Of a DNA stretch of 64,000 bases, positions 37,985 through 47,319 are shown one piece after another. The position numbers were made by a program, and so were the translations under genes. The notes beneath the pieces were generated by a model that saw nothing but the letters and a program-made list of their open reading frames with translations, was not told the origin of the DNA and searched no databases. Source of the stretch: JANELJ01 sp024511395 (GTDB lineage: Bacteria > Pseudomonadota > Gammaproteobacteria > GRL18). Location of the stretch: positions 620,001 through 684,000 of the forward strand of contig OY820613.1 of NCBI GenBank assembly GCA_963681975.1, in the 5' to 3' direction. Positions within the stretch are counted from its first letter, which is position 1. Each line of letters starts with the position of its first letter.

Positions 37985-38026
37985 TTGATTTAGGTCAAGG
38001 TTCTTATGACCTGATAGAGTTAACTT
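37985..38026 (+). promoter_or_regulatory. FNR-type site and promoter of nap
   Basis: TTGATTTAGGTCAA at 37985-37998 matches the FNR/CRP-family consensus TTGAT-N4-ATCAA in nine of ten positions. TAACTT at 38021-38026 is placed as a -10, giving the class-II geometry (site centred about -41). napF starts at 38065. Confidence 0.7.
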
Positions 38027-38064
38027 ATTCTGGACGTTTAAATCAGGGAATACAGTATTCTTCG

Positions 38065-38661
38065 ATGGCTGAAATAACTCGTATGCAGTTTCTTCGTGGC
38101 GATCTTAAAGGAGATAAAACACCTTTTCGTCCACCATGGGCCATTCCTGAACAGTATTTTGTCGATTTTTGCACACGTTGTGACCAATGCATAGAAGCCT
38201 GCTTTGATGAACTCATTATCAGGGGACGGGGCGGTTACCCGCAAATGGATTTTAATCGGGGCGGTTGTGACTTCTGTGAAGACTGTCTGAATGTGTGTGA
38301 TGCTGGAGCACTCAAAAAATTACCGCTTAATGGTGATTTGCCAGCCAATAATAACAACTCTAATAAAAGAGAGGCGCTTTCTGAATCCGCTGATGAGGCC
38401 AGCTCAGAATCCTCCCTCCCTCCCTGGCATATAAAAGCCAGTATTGACCTGAACAACTGTCTTTCAATGAATGCAACAATTTGCCGTTCCTGCGGTGAGT
38501 CTTGTGATGATGAGGCGATCAAATTTAATCTTAAACTCGGTGGTATCGCCGAACCTGTACTGAATACAGAAACCTGCACCGGCTGTGGTGCCTGTTTATC
38601 TGTTTGTCCGGTTCAGGCTGTAAAACTAAATACCGTATCAATAAATGAAGCCGTTGCATGA
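38065..38661 (+). CDS. napF: NapF, ferredoxin-like protein of periplasmic nitrate reductase
   Basis: 198 residues with 4Fe-4S motifs: CTRCDQCIEAC near the N-terminus, CDFCEDCLNVC, a degenerate third set (CRSCGESC) and CTGCGACLSVCPVQA at the C-terminus. NapF is cytoplasmic and interacts with NapA before export. It is longer than E. coli NapF (164): residues about 95-120 are an Asn/Ser/Glu-rich insert between the second and third clusters. First gene of napFDAGHBC. Confidence 0.9.
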   Translation: MAEITRMQFLRGDLKGDKTPFRPPWAIPEQYFVDFCTRCDQCIEACFDELIIRGRGGYPQMDFNRGGCDFCEDCLNVCDAGALKKLPLNGDLPANNNNSNKREALSESADEASSESSLPPWHIKASIDLNNCLSMNATICRSCGESCDDEAIKFNLKLGGIAEPVLNTETCTGCGACLSVCPVQAVKLNTVSINEAVA

Positions 38662-38748
38662 GCCTGATCAAGGTTATGCTAACGTTTTTGATCTATTATT
38701 AGTTCTGAGTGTATTAACAGGACTGGTTTATTCAGGAAGTTAGGTAAT

Positions 38749-39006
38749 ATGAATATCTGTAGTGTAATTGTAAGTGTAAAGCCCGAAAATGCTCCTAAAA
38801 TCAGCGATCTGCTTAATGAAATGGCTGGTGTTGATGTGTTTGGCGGAGTACCGGAAGGCAAGCTTATCGTTACATTGGAAGATGAAGGCGAAAAAGCACT
38901 GGCTGACAAGATGGCAGCCCTAAATGACATCAAAGGTGTTATTGATGTTGCAATGATTTATCATCAAGAAGAAGACGACACAGCGATGGAAGAGGAGATC
39001 GTATAG
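38749..39006 (+). CDS. napD: NapD, chaperone of NapA
   Basis: 85 residues. NICSVIVSVKPENAPKISDLLNEMAGVDVFG and GKLIVTLEDEGEKALADKM are the ferredoxin-like NapD fold, which binds the twin-arginine signal of NapA and holds back export until the cofactor is inserted. Its stop overlaps the napA start. Confidence 0.93.
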   Translation: MNICSVIVSVKPENAPKISDLLNEMAGVDVFGGVPEGKLIVTLEDEGEKALADKMAALNDIKGVIDVAMIYHQEEDDTAMEEEIV

Positions 39007-41534
39007 TGAGTATAACAAGGCGTGATTTTATAAAAAGTAACGCAGCCGTTGCAGCCGCATCGGTAGCAGGTGTTACCTTACCCGTTAGTGTTACCAAAGC
39101 AGCCGAATCGGCTGATGATGGTATTCGCTGGGATAAGGCCGCCTGTCGTTTTTGCGGTACAGGCTGTAGTGTTCTGGTGGGTACTAAGGATGGCCATATG
39201 GTGGCAAACCAGGGTGATCCCGATGCACCGGTAAACAAGGGACTTAACTGTATTAAAGGTTATTTCCTGACCAAGATTATGTACGGTAAAGACCGTCTGA
39301 CTAAGCCGTTGCTGCGTAAGAAAAACGGCAAGTTTGACAAAAACGGCGACTTTACTGAAGTATCCTGGGATGAAGCCTTTGATATTATGGCTGAAAAGTG
39401 GAAGGCTACTCTGAAAGAGAAAGGATCGACTGCCGTGGGTATGTTTGGTTCCGGTCAGTGGACTGTCTGGGAAGGCTATGCGGCATCCAAGATGATTAAA
39501 GGTGGTTTCCGTTCCAATAACCTGGATCCTAATGCCCGTCATTGTATGGCCTCTTCTGTGGGTGCATTTATGCGCGGTTTCGGTATTGATGAACCGATGG
39601 GTTGTTATGATGACCTGGAACACGCTGATGCCTTTGTGCTCTGGGGTTCCAATATGGCAGAAATGCACCCGATTCTGTGGTCTCGTATTACCGATACCCG
39701 TCTGACTAAGAAAGGCTGTGAAGTCCATGTACTTTCCACCTTTAAACACCGTTCTTTTGAACTAGCCGATAATGGCATGGTGTTCAAACCACAGACTGAC
39801 TTGGCGATCCTTAACTATATTGCCAATTATATTATTGAAAACAAGGCTTATGATGAAGCCTTTATCAAGGAACATGTGGCTTTCCATAAAGTAACTGAAG
39901 ACATTGGTTATGGACTGCGTCCTACTAATCCTCTGGAGGAGAAAGCCAAAAACTCTGGTGTTGGCAAGCATCCTGCGATTACTTTTGAAGAATACGTTGA
40001 ATCGGTTAAGCCGTATACTCTGGAAAAAGCCAGCAAAATGTCCAGTGTTCCAAAAGACAAGCTGTTAAAACTGGCCAAGCTGTATGCCGATCCAGACAAG
40101 AAGATTACTTCTTTATGGACCATGGGTTTTAACCAGCATACCCGTGGTGTCTGGGTAAATGGTCTGTGCTACAACGTACATCTGCTAACCGGCAAGATTT
40201 CCAGGCCAGGTAGTGGTCCATTCTCTCTGACTGGTCAGCCATCTGCCTGTGGTACAGCGCGTGAAGTGGGTACCTTCTCTCATCGTCTGCCTGCGGATCT
40301 GGTGGTCAAGAAGAAAGCCCATCGTGACATTGCAGAGAAAATCTGGAAACTGCCTGAAGGTACCATCAATCCCAAGCCCGGTTACCATGCGGTATTACAG
40401 AACCGTATGCTGAAAGACGGTAAGCTTAATGCCTACTGGGTTCAGTGTACCAACAATGCCCAGGCTGCGGCGAACTTCAACGAAGAAACCTGGCCGGGAT
40501 ATCGTAATCCCAAAAACTTCATTACCGTTTCTGACCCTTACCCAACTGTAACAGCAATGGCTGCGGATCTAATCCTGCCAACGGCTATGTGGGTTGAAAA
40601 AGAAGGGGCTTATGGTAATGCTGAACGTCGTACTCAGTTCTGGCGTCAGCAGGTGGAAGCACCGGGAGAAGCCAAGTCTGATTTATGGCAGGTTATGGAA
40701 TTTACCAAACGCTTCAAGATGTCTGAAGTCTGGCCGGAAGAACTGCTGGCCAAGATGCCTGAATACAAAGACAAGACCATGTACGAAGTACTGTATGAAA
40801 ACGGTCAGGTCAACAAGTATCCCAAGCAGGAAGTGACTGACGGTAGTGGTAATGTCTATAAAAACCATGAAATGGAGCATTTTGGATATTATGTCCAGAA
40901 AGGTCTGTTTGAAGAGTATGCCTCCTTTGGTCGCGGTCATGCCCATGACCTGGCACCATTTGAAATGTACCATAAAGCGCGCGGTTTGCGCTGGCCTGTA
41001 GTGGACGGTAAGGAAACCTTATGGCGTTTCCGCGAAGGCTATGACCCTTATGTAGCTAAGTGGAATCCTGATGGCAAGAAAGGTGATGTGTTCTTCTATG
41101 GCAATAAGAAGAAAAACGGTGGTAAGGCTAAAATTATTACCGCACCTTATGAGCCACCAGCGGAGAGTCCAGATAAGGAATTTGACCTGTGGCTGGCCAC
41201 TGGTCGTGTGCTGGAACACTGGCACTCCGGTTCCATGACTCGTCGGGTACCTGAACTTTATCGTGCGGTACCGGAAGCGGTCATCTATATGAACAAAAAG
41301 GATGCCAAGAAGCGCAAGCTGCGAAATGGTGCCAAGGCCAAGCTAATGACCCGTCGTGGTGAGATCTATGCTCGTATTGAAACCAAAGGCCGGAACAAGC
41401 CACCCGAAGGGCTGGTCTTTGTCCCTTGGTTTGATGCAGGCCGTCTGATCAACAAGGCGACACTGGATGCAACGGATCCGCTTTCTAAAGAAACCGATTA
41501 CAAGAAATGTGCCTGTAAGGTTATGAAAGCTTAA
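39006..41534 (+). CDS. napA: NapA, catalytic subunit of periplasmic nitrate reductase
   Basis: 842 residues, starting GTG at 39006 within the napD stop, with GAGGAG upstream. The Tat signal ITRRDFIKSNAAVAAASVAG is at the N-terminus. [4Fe-4S] ligands are C47, C50, C54 and C82 (CRFCGTGC to LNCIKGY). The molybdenum ligand is C180 in NARHCMASSVG. The rest follows the bis-MGD enzyme fold up to WFDAGRLINKATLDATDPLSKETDYKKCACKV. Periplasmic; takes electrons from NapB. No lesion is visible. Confidence 0.97.
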   Translation: MSITRRDFIKSNAAVAAASVAGVTLPVSVTKAAESADDGIRWDKAACRFCGTGCSVLVGTKDGHMVANQGDPDAPVNKGLNCIKGYFLTKIMYGKDRLTKPLLRKKNGKFDKNGDFTEVSWDEAFDIMAEKWKATLKEKGSTAVGMFGSGQWTVWEGYAASKMIKGGFRSNNLDPNARHCMASSVGAFMRGFGIDEPMGCYDDLEHADAFVLWGSNMAEMHPILWSRITDTRLTKKGCEVHVLSTFKHRSFELADNGMVFKPQTDLAILNYIANYIIENKAYDEAFIKEHVAFHKVTEDIGYGLRPTNPLEEKAKNSGVGKHPAITFEEYVESVKPYTLEKASKMSSVPKDKLLKLAKLYADPDKKITSLWTMGFNQHTRGVWVNGLCYNVHLLTGKISRPGSGPFSLTGQPSACGTAREVGTFSHRLPADLVVKKKAHRDIAEKIWKLPEGTINPKPGYHAVLQNRMLKDGKLNAYWVQCTNNAQAAANFNEETWPGYRNPKNFITVSDPYPTVTAMAADLILPTAMWVEKEGAYGNAERRTQFWRQQVEAPGEAKSDLWQVMEFTKRFKMSEVWPEELLAKMPEYKDKTMYEVLYENGQVNKYPKQEVTDGSGNVYKNHEMEHFGYYVQKGLFEEYASFGRGHAHDLAPFEMYHKARGLRWPVVDGKETLWRFREGYDPYVAKWNPDGKKGDVFFYGNKKKNGGKAKIITAPYEPPAESPDKEFDLWLATGRVLEHWHSGSMTRRVPELYRAVPEAVIYMNKKDAKKRKLRNGAKAKLMTRRGEIYARIETKGRNKPPEGLVFVPWFDAGRLINKATLDATDPLSKETDYKKCACKVMKA

Positions 41535-41621
41535 TTGATGCAACCATTAGCTTAAATTAAAACGTAAACAATCTGTAACAGGAGAGTTAAATACATAATT
41601 AATGCATCATTGGTGCATCAC

Positions 41622-41652
41622 CGGCTCAGTTTAAAAATTTTAAACTGAGCCG
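41622..41652. repeat. Perfect 31-nt palindrome between napA and napG
   Basis: Arms CGGCTCAGTTTAAAA and TTTTAAACTGAGCCG with one central A. No T-run follows, so termination is not obvious. Lies in a 165-base gap. Confidence 0.85.
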
Positions 41653-41699
41653 AACTTTAAAACACAACCAGGTTTAAACAGTTAAAGAGGCGTTTTTAC

Positions 41700-42614
41700 A
41701 TGTCTGATAAGCAAAAGCGGGGGTTTTCTGTGTCATCAGAGGGGGAAAAGGCAGAACATAAGGCGGTGCTGAGTCGACGCAAGTTTATGGGGGATACCCT
41801 GAAAACAGCGTGCGGTACGGCATTACTGGGGCTGGGAATGGGAACCTATTCCCGACAGGCTTCATCCTTTCCTGCCGGGACTATTCGGCCGCCGGGTGCA
41901 TTGTCTGAGGATGAATTCCTGGGCGCCTGTATCCGCTGCGGACTCTGTGTGCGGGACTGTCCCTACGATATGCTTAGACTGGCAGAGCTGGGGGAACAGG
42001 TCGCACTGGGTACTCCCTACTTTGTTGCCAGGGAAAAACCCTGCGAGATGTGTGAAGATATTCCCTGTGCAGCGGCCTGTCCGACCAATGCCCTGAGCCA
42101 TGAATTGAAAAAGATTGAAGATGCCCGAATGGGGCTGGCAGTCTTGATCGATCAGGAAGAGTGCATTGCTTTTCAGGGTCTGCGCTGTGAGGTGTGTTTT
42201 AATGTTTGTCCGGTACAGGGCGAAGCAATAACCATAGAAATGCATCATAACCGTCGTTCGGGTAAACATGCGATGTTTATACCGGTGGTTCATTCAGACA
42301 CCTGCACGGGCTGCGGCAAGTGCGAAAAGGCCTGTATTCTGGAAGAAGCAGCCATTAAAGTGTTACCTACCCATCTGGCCAAGGGCCTGCCGGGTACACA
42401 CTATCGACTGGGCTGGGAACAGAAGGATAAGGCTGGAGGGAGTCTGGTTAAACCGGATATTGAACATCAGTATAACTTACCTGAAGGTGTGCGTTACGAC
42501 TATAACCAGGGTGGGCTGGAATTGCCGCCTGAAGCAAAGCTGGAACATGATACACCGTTTTCCTCTAACCCTCTGGACAGTTTGAAAAAACTGCAGAACC
42601 AGGAGAACAAATGA
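41700..42614 (+). CDS. napG: NapG, ferredoxin-type quinol dehydrogenase subunit
   Basis: 304 residues. Tat signal LSRRKFMGDTLKTACGTALLG near residue 25. Four cysteine clusters for [4Fe-4S] follow: CIRCGLCVRDCPYDM, CEMCEDIPCAAACP, CIAFQGLRCEVCFNVCP and CTGCGKCEKACILEEAAIKV. It is periplasmic and works with membrane NapH to pass quinol electrons toward NapC/NapB. GAGG is upstream of ATG 41700. It overlaps napH by four bases. Confidence 0.94.
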   Translation: MSDKQKRGFSVSSEGEKAEHKAVLSRRKFMGDTLKTACGTALLGLGMGTYSRQASSFPAGTIRPPGALSEDEFLGACIRCGLCVRDCPYDMLRLAELGEQVALGTPYFVAREKPCEMCEDIPCAAACPTNALSHELKKIEDARMGLAVLIDQEECIAFQGLRCEVCFNVCPVQGEAITIEMHHNRRSGKHAMFIPVVHSDTCTGCGKCEKACILEEAAIKVLPTHLAKGLPGTHYRLGWEQKDKAGGSLVKPDIEHQYNLPEGVRYDYNQGGLELPPEAKLEHDTPFSSNPLDSLKKLQNQENK

Positions 42615-43480
42615 TGGTTAAGTCCTCTGAACGGCATCAGGTGCCTAGTCAGCAGGCGGTTGAGAAAAAAGGCTGGTGGCGGGCCCATAAGTGGTTCATT
42701 CTGAGAAGAGTGGTACAGCTGGGCATACTGGCTTTATTTCTTGCAGGACCCTTGCTGGGTGTCTGGATAGTTAAAGGCAATATGGCATCAAGCCTGACGC
42801 TAGAAGTTTTAGCGCTGTCTGACCCCTATGTGATGTTGCAGGGTCTGATGGTGGGACACTTCCCGACCACAGAAGGGCTGATTGGTATTGCCATCGTGTT
42901 GGTGTTTTATACACTGGTGGGCGGTCGGGTTTATTGCTCTTGGGTTTGTCCGGTCAATATAGTGACCGATACAGCAGCCTGGGTACGCAGGAAACTGGGT
43001 ATAAAGGTATCGAGCCAGTTTTCCCGCAGCAGTCGTTACTGGCTGCTCGGACTGACTTTGGTACTGCCGCTTATAACCGGTGTCATTGTATGGGAACTGT
43101 TTAATCCTGTATCGTTAATGTTTCGTGGCATTATCTTTGGTATGGGGTGGGCCTGGATGGTGATCCTGGCAATCTTTGTGTTTGATATTTTTGTCAGTCA
43201 GAGAGGTTGGTGTGGTCATCTCTGTCCGGTAGGGGCTTTTTACAGCCTGTTGGGACAGAAGAGTCTGGTCAGGGTCAGTGCTTATAATCGTGAACAGTGT
43301 GATGACTGTAATGATTGCTTTGTTGTCTGTCCTGAACCCAAGGTTATCAGACCGGCACTAAAAGGCGCAGATAAGGGCATCGGCTCGCTCATTGATGAGG
43401 GCAACTGTACTAACTGCGGACGCTGTATTGATGTATGTGATGAGGATGTATTTAAATTTTCCAGTCGTTTTAAAGGCTAG
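42611..43480 (+). CDS. napH: NapH, membrane quinol oxidase subunit
   Basis: 289 residues with four to five membrane helices. The family's cytoplasmic motifs CSWVCPVNIVTD and WCGHLCPVGAFY are present, followed by two C-terminal [4Fe-4S] sets, CDDCNDCFVVCPEP and CTNCGRCIDVCDEDVF. Partner of NapG. Confidence 0.94.
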   Translation: MMVKSSERHQVPSQQAVEKKGWWRAHKWFILRRVVQLGILALFLAGPLLGVWIVKGNMASSLTLEVLALSDPYVMLQGLMVGHFPTTEGLIGIAIVLVFYTLVGGRVYCSWVCPVNIVTDTAAWVRRKLGIKVSSQFSRSSRYWLLGLTLVLPLITGVIVWELFNPVSLMFRGIIFGMGWAWMVILAIFVFDIFVSQRGWCGHLCPVGAFYSLLGQKSLVRVSAYNREQCDDCNDCFVVCPEPKVIRPALKGADKGIGSLIDEGNCTNCGRCIDVCDEDVFKFSSRFKG

Positions 43481-43541
43481 CGATAAATATGCAAATAAAA
43501 TGCAAATTTTTAAAAATTCCAGATATTAATGGAGAAACAAA

Positions 43542-44012
43542 ATGCTTAACACTAAAAAAATAATGACTTCTAACACTAAGAGTCTTAGCAGAAAAGTAAT
43601 GACTTTGATGCTGTTAGCGCTCGTGGCGATGATGTTCTCATTACCGGCAATGTCTGTAGAATCTCTGCGGGGGGATAAACCCCTAGATGCCAAATCAGTC
43701 AAGGTGGGCAAATACAAGGTTCAGTCAGAAGAGGGTGGTTATGAACGGAACTTTGAAAAGCAGCCGCCATTAATTCCTCATAAAATTGACAAGTACCGCA
43801 TTACCCTGAAAAACAACGGTTGTCTGAAATGTCACAGTGAAAAAGCCTATAAAAAGGAAAAAGCACCTAAGGTGGGAGACAGCCACTATATTACCCGTGA
43901 CGGTAAAACTCTGGAGCATATTTCCAAGCGCCGTTATTTCTGCAACCAGTGCCACGTACCACAGGTAAATAGTGATCCGCTGGTAGAAAATATTTATGAA
44001 GGCGTAGAATAA
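43542..44012 (+). CDS. napB: NapB, dihaem cytochrome c subunit
   Basis: 156 residues. Signal peptide (VMTLMLLALVAMMFSLPAMS), then two haem sites CLKCHSEK and CNQCHVPQ. The PPLIPHKIDKYRITLKNNGCLKCH block is diagnostic. It delivers electrons to NapA in the periplasm and needs the Ccm system encoded upstream. GGAGAAACAAA precedes the ATG. Confidence 0.94.
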   Translation: MLNTKKIMTSNTKSLSRKVMTLMLLALVAMMFSLPAMSVESLRGDKPLDAKSVKVGKYKVQSEEGGYERNFEKQPPLIPHKIDKYRITLKNNGCLKCHSEKAYKKEKAPKVGDSHYITRDGKTLEHISKRRYFCNQCHVPQVNSDPLVENIYEGVE

Positions 44013-44134
44013 AATATATCCATATATCCAGTATGTATATATTCTAATAATCTGATTGGTGGTGTATAATCTGTCAATCAGGTATTGCTGACTTTTATAA
44101 AAAATATATGTAAATAATAATAGGGATTAGGACT

Positions 44135-44713
44135 ATGGGTTTATTTTCTAAAGAAGGTACATTCAAGATACTCTTTTTTGGTTTTGTACTGGGTATTATC
44201 TTCTGGGGTGGTTTTAATACCGCCATGGAAGTGACTAACCAGGAATCATTTTGTATTTCATGTCATGAAATGAAAAACAATGTTTATGAAGAATATACTT
44301 CAACCATTCATTACTCCAACCGTACCGGTGTTAGAGCAACCTGTCCTGATTGCCATGTACCTAAAGACTGGGTGCATAAAATCATCCGTAAGATCCAGGC
44401 TTCCAATGAAGTTTATCACAAGCTCCTAGGTACTATTGATACGCGTGAAAAATTTGAGGCTAAACGCCTTGAGCTGGCTAAACACGAATGGGCCCGTATG
44501 CTGGGTACCGATTCACGGGAATGCCGTAACTGTCATGACTTCGAGTCCATGGACTTTGACAAGCAGGAATCCCGCAGCGCTAATCGTCATGAAGAAGCCA
44601 CTGAATACGGCTGGACCTGTATCCAGTGTCACAAGGGTATTGCTCATGAATTACCTGAAGGCTATGACCCTGCAGATGATACTCCAGAAGCACCCGAAGA
44701 ATCTGATGACTAA
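44135..44713 (+). CDS. napC: NapC, tetrahaem quinol dehydrogenase
   Basis: 192 residues of the NapC/NirT family. One N-terminal membrane helix (FKILFFGFVLGIIFWGGF), then four CxxCH sites: CISCHEM, CPDCHVP, CRNCHDF and CIQCHKG. It oxidises membrane quinol and reduces NapB. Last gene of the operon, followed by a strong terminator. Confidence 0.95.
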   Translation: MGLFSKEGTFKILFFGFVLGIIFWGGFNTAMEVTNQESFCISCHEMKNNVYEEYTSTIHYSNRTGVRATCPDCHVPKDWVHKIIRKIQASNEVYHKLLGTIDTREKFEAKRLELAKHEWARMLGTDSRECRNCHDFESMDFDKQESRSANRHEEATEYGWTCIQCHKGIAHELPEGYDPADDTPEAPEESDD

Positions 44714-44733
44714 TATGTCAGGTATCTGTTGAT

Positions 44734-44766
44734 AAAAAAAGCCCGCAATATATGCGGGCTTTTTTG
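44734..44766. terminator. Bidirectional terminator between napC and catalase remnant
   Basis: Stem GCCCGCA/TGCGGGC with loop ATATA, A-run before and T-run after, so it works on both strands. It serves napC and the convergent catalase gene. Confidence 0.93.
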
Positions 44767-45248
44767 TTTTAGCACCTTAAGCTATATCATCCAGTGATAT
44801 GCCTAAAGCCCCGGCAACGCCTTCACCATAAGCAGGATCGGCCTGCAGACAATGACGAATATGTCGCTTCTTGATTTCAATATGACTGTCTGCCATGGAC
44901 CGGGCAGTGTTTTCAAATAAAACCTGCTGCTGATTGCTGTCCATCAGGCGAAACAGTTCACCAGGCTGAGTAAAGTAATCAGTATCATCCTCACGGTGAT
45001 CCCAGTGCTGGGCGGCACCATAAAGTTCCAGATCCGGTTCTTTATCCTGCGGAGTATCCTGCCACTCTCCCATACTATTTGGTTCATAACCTTTGGTACT
45101 GCCAAAGTTGCCATCAACCCACATTGCTCCGTCTCGATGAAAACTATGCACCGGGCAACGAGCCGCATTAACGGGGATCTGGCTGTGGTTTACCCCCAGA
45201 CGATAACGTTGAGCATCACCATAAGCAAATAGTCTGCCCTGTAACATA

Positions 45249-46267
45249 ACCTGAATTCTGGATAAGAACTAAAAAATATTGAACTAAATGCCTGTTTCTC
45301 GATCAGATCATTTAATGACCAAATCAAATGAATTTGAACAAGGAACAGGCAAGTGACTACTATAGATGAATTGTATTGTAATATCGATAATTTCAACCAG
45401 TTCTTTTATCCTGAATGGGAAAAAACACTGCTGGAATCCGGTGATAAAAAGAGAAGACGACAAGGTGTAATGAGCCCCGGTGAACTGATGACTATCCTGA
45501 TTAACTTTCATCAGTCACATTACAAAGATTTTAAGAGTTATTATTTATGCCATGTGCATCAACATCTTAGGAAAGAGTTTCCAGATTTATTGAGCTATAG
45601 CCGTTTCCTGTGAGTGATGTCATCGGTACTGGTGCCATTATGCGCTTACTTTACTCATTGCAAAGGAAAGCCAACCGGAATTGCCTTTGTTGATGCGACC
45701 AGCATTAAAGTATGCCACAACATTCGCATACCCAGGCATAAAGTCTTTGATGGTGTTGCTCAGCGAGGCAAATCGACCATGGGGTGGTTCTATAGGTTTA
45801 AAGTTCACCTGATCATTAATCATAAAGGTGAAATACTGGCCACTAAATTGACGGCCGGTAATGTAGATGACAGAAAACCGGTTCCTGAAATGGCCAAAGA
45901 CTTATATGGAAAGCTTTATGGTGACAAAGGCTATGTCTCCAGTCTTTTAAGTGATGAACTGTTTGAACAGGATGTTGAGCTTATTACCAATGTCAGACGA
46001 AACATGAAACCACGTGCCATTGCATTGTGGGATAAGATTATGCTGAAAAAACGTTTTATAATTGAAACGGTTAATGAGCAGCTAAAAAATATTACACAGA
46101 TTGAACATTCACGTCATAGAAGCGTAAGTGGTTTTATGTTGAACCTTATTGGTTCTCTGATTGCCTATTGTCATAAAAAAGACAAGCCGACAATCAGAAT
46201 AGATGAGAGTGATATGAAAACTCTCTGTATTTAGGTAAATGACTGGGTTCTTATCCAGATCTCAGGT
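45249..46267 (+). mobile_element. IS982-family element, 1019 bp, inside catalase
   Basis: Same inverted repeats and length as the copies at 16 and 24 kb. TAACATA is duplicated (45242-45248 and 46268-46274). Confidence 0.94.
45353..46234 (+). pseudogene. IS982 transposase with in-frame TGA
   Basis: 293-codon frame interrupted by TGA at 45611-45613, at the codon that is GGA in the intact 24-kb copy and TGA in the 16-kb copy. The catalytic blocks FVDATSIKVC, GDKGYVSS and IIETVNEQLKN are otherwise conserved. Confidence 0.9.
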
Positions 46268-47319
46268 TAACATACGATCGGGTAAGAAGCCGATTCCCGG
46301 AACCACACTGGCCGGGTTAAAAGCTGCCTGTTCAACTTCAGCATGGTAGTTGTCAGGATTGCGGTTTAACTCCAGTACACCGACATCAGTCAGTGGATAA
46401 TCCTTATGTGACCAGACCTTGGTTAAATCAAAGGGATGAAAATGATAATCCCTAGCTTCATGCTCCGGCATGATCTGCACCTTAAAATCCCAGCGGGGAA
46501 AATTACCCTGTTCAATACTTTCGTATAAATCACGTTGATGACTTTCACGATCCTTATCGATAATTTCTTCGGCTTCAGAATCACTCAGGTTTTCAATACC
46601 CTGCGGGCTCTTAAAATGGAACTTGACCCAGAAACGCTCATTACGGGCATTAATAAAGCTGAAAGTATGACTGCCAAAACCGTGCATGAGTCGATAGCTT
46701 CTGGGATTACCCCGATCACTCATTAAAATAGTGATCTGATGCAGAGCTTCCGGCAGTAAGGTCCAGAAATCCCAGTTACCTTCTTCAGTGTAAAACTTAA
46801 CTGAAAAGCCCCGGATATCCTGTTCAGCATCTGCAGCTTCCCGTTCACCGGCAACCGTTGAAAAACGGGCAAAGATATCGGTTTTTTTACCAACTTTTGA
46901 AAATAGAGCGGCTTTGGTGTATTATGAAATGTCATGGGTCACTGTAAACGTACCATAAGCACCAGAACCTTTGGCATGCATACGTCGCTCCGGAATGACT
47001 TCTCTGTCAACATGCGCCAGTTTTTCTAGGAACTAGACATCCTCCAGTAACATGGGGCTACGTGGCCCTGCTGTTAATACGTTCTGGTTATCTATAACCG
47101 GACAACCATTGCTCATAGTCAATTGTGTTTTTTTGTTCATATCTAACTCCTTAACCTTTAATCTGAGGCTATCAAATGTCATTAAGTCTGCTTTGAGAGA
47201 CTGGTTACTACTATAGAGAAAGATGGGTAATAGATAAAACAGAATGATTGAATTGATATAATCTAAAAAATAGCTTTAAAAGCTGATTTTAATAGTAAAA
47301 ATATGATTGCAGATGGGAA

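Larger units (their letters stand above)
44777..47140 (-). pseudogene. katA: Catalase (clade-3-like KatA), two stops and IS982 insertion
   Basis: ATG 47140 has AAGGAG about 7 bases upstream. The frame reads MNKKTQLTMSNGCPVID, then a TAG (47033-47035) where Trp is expected before FLEKLAHVDREVIPERRMHAKGSGA, and a TAA (46922-46924) replacing Gln in THDIS-stop-YTKA. Otherwise it is in phase through FARFSTVAGER, the haem-side RWDFKVQIMPEHEARDY and LNRNPDNYHAEVEQAAFNPASVVPG. IS982 splits it after FLPDRM (7-bp duplication TAACATA). The C-terminal part QGRLFAYGDAQRYRLGVNH ends at 44777. Hydrogen peroxide detoxification by this enzyme is lost. Confidence 0.93.
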
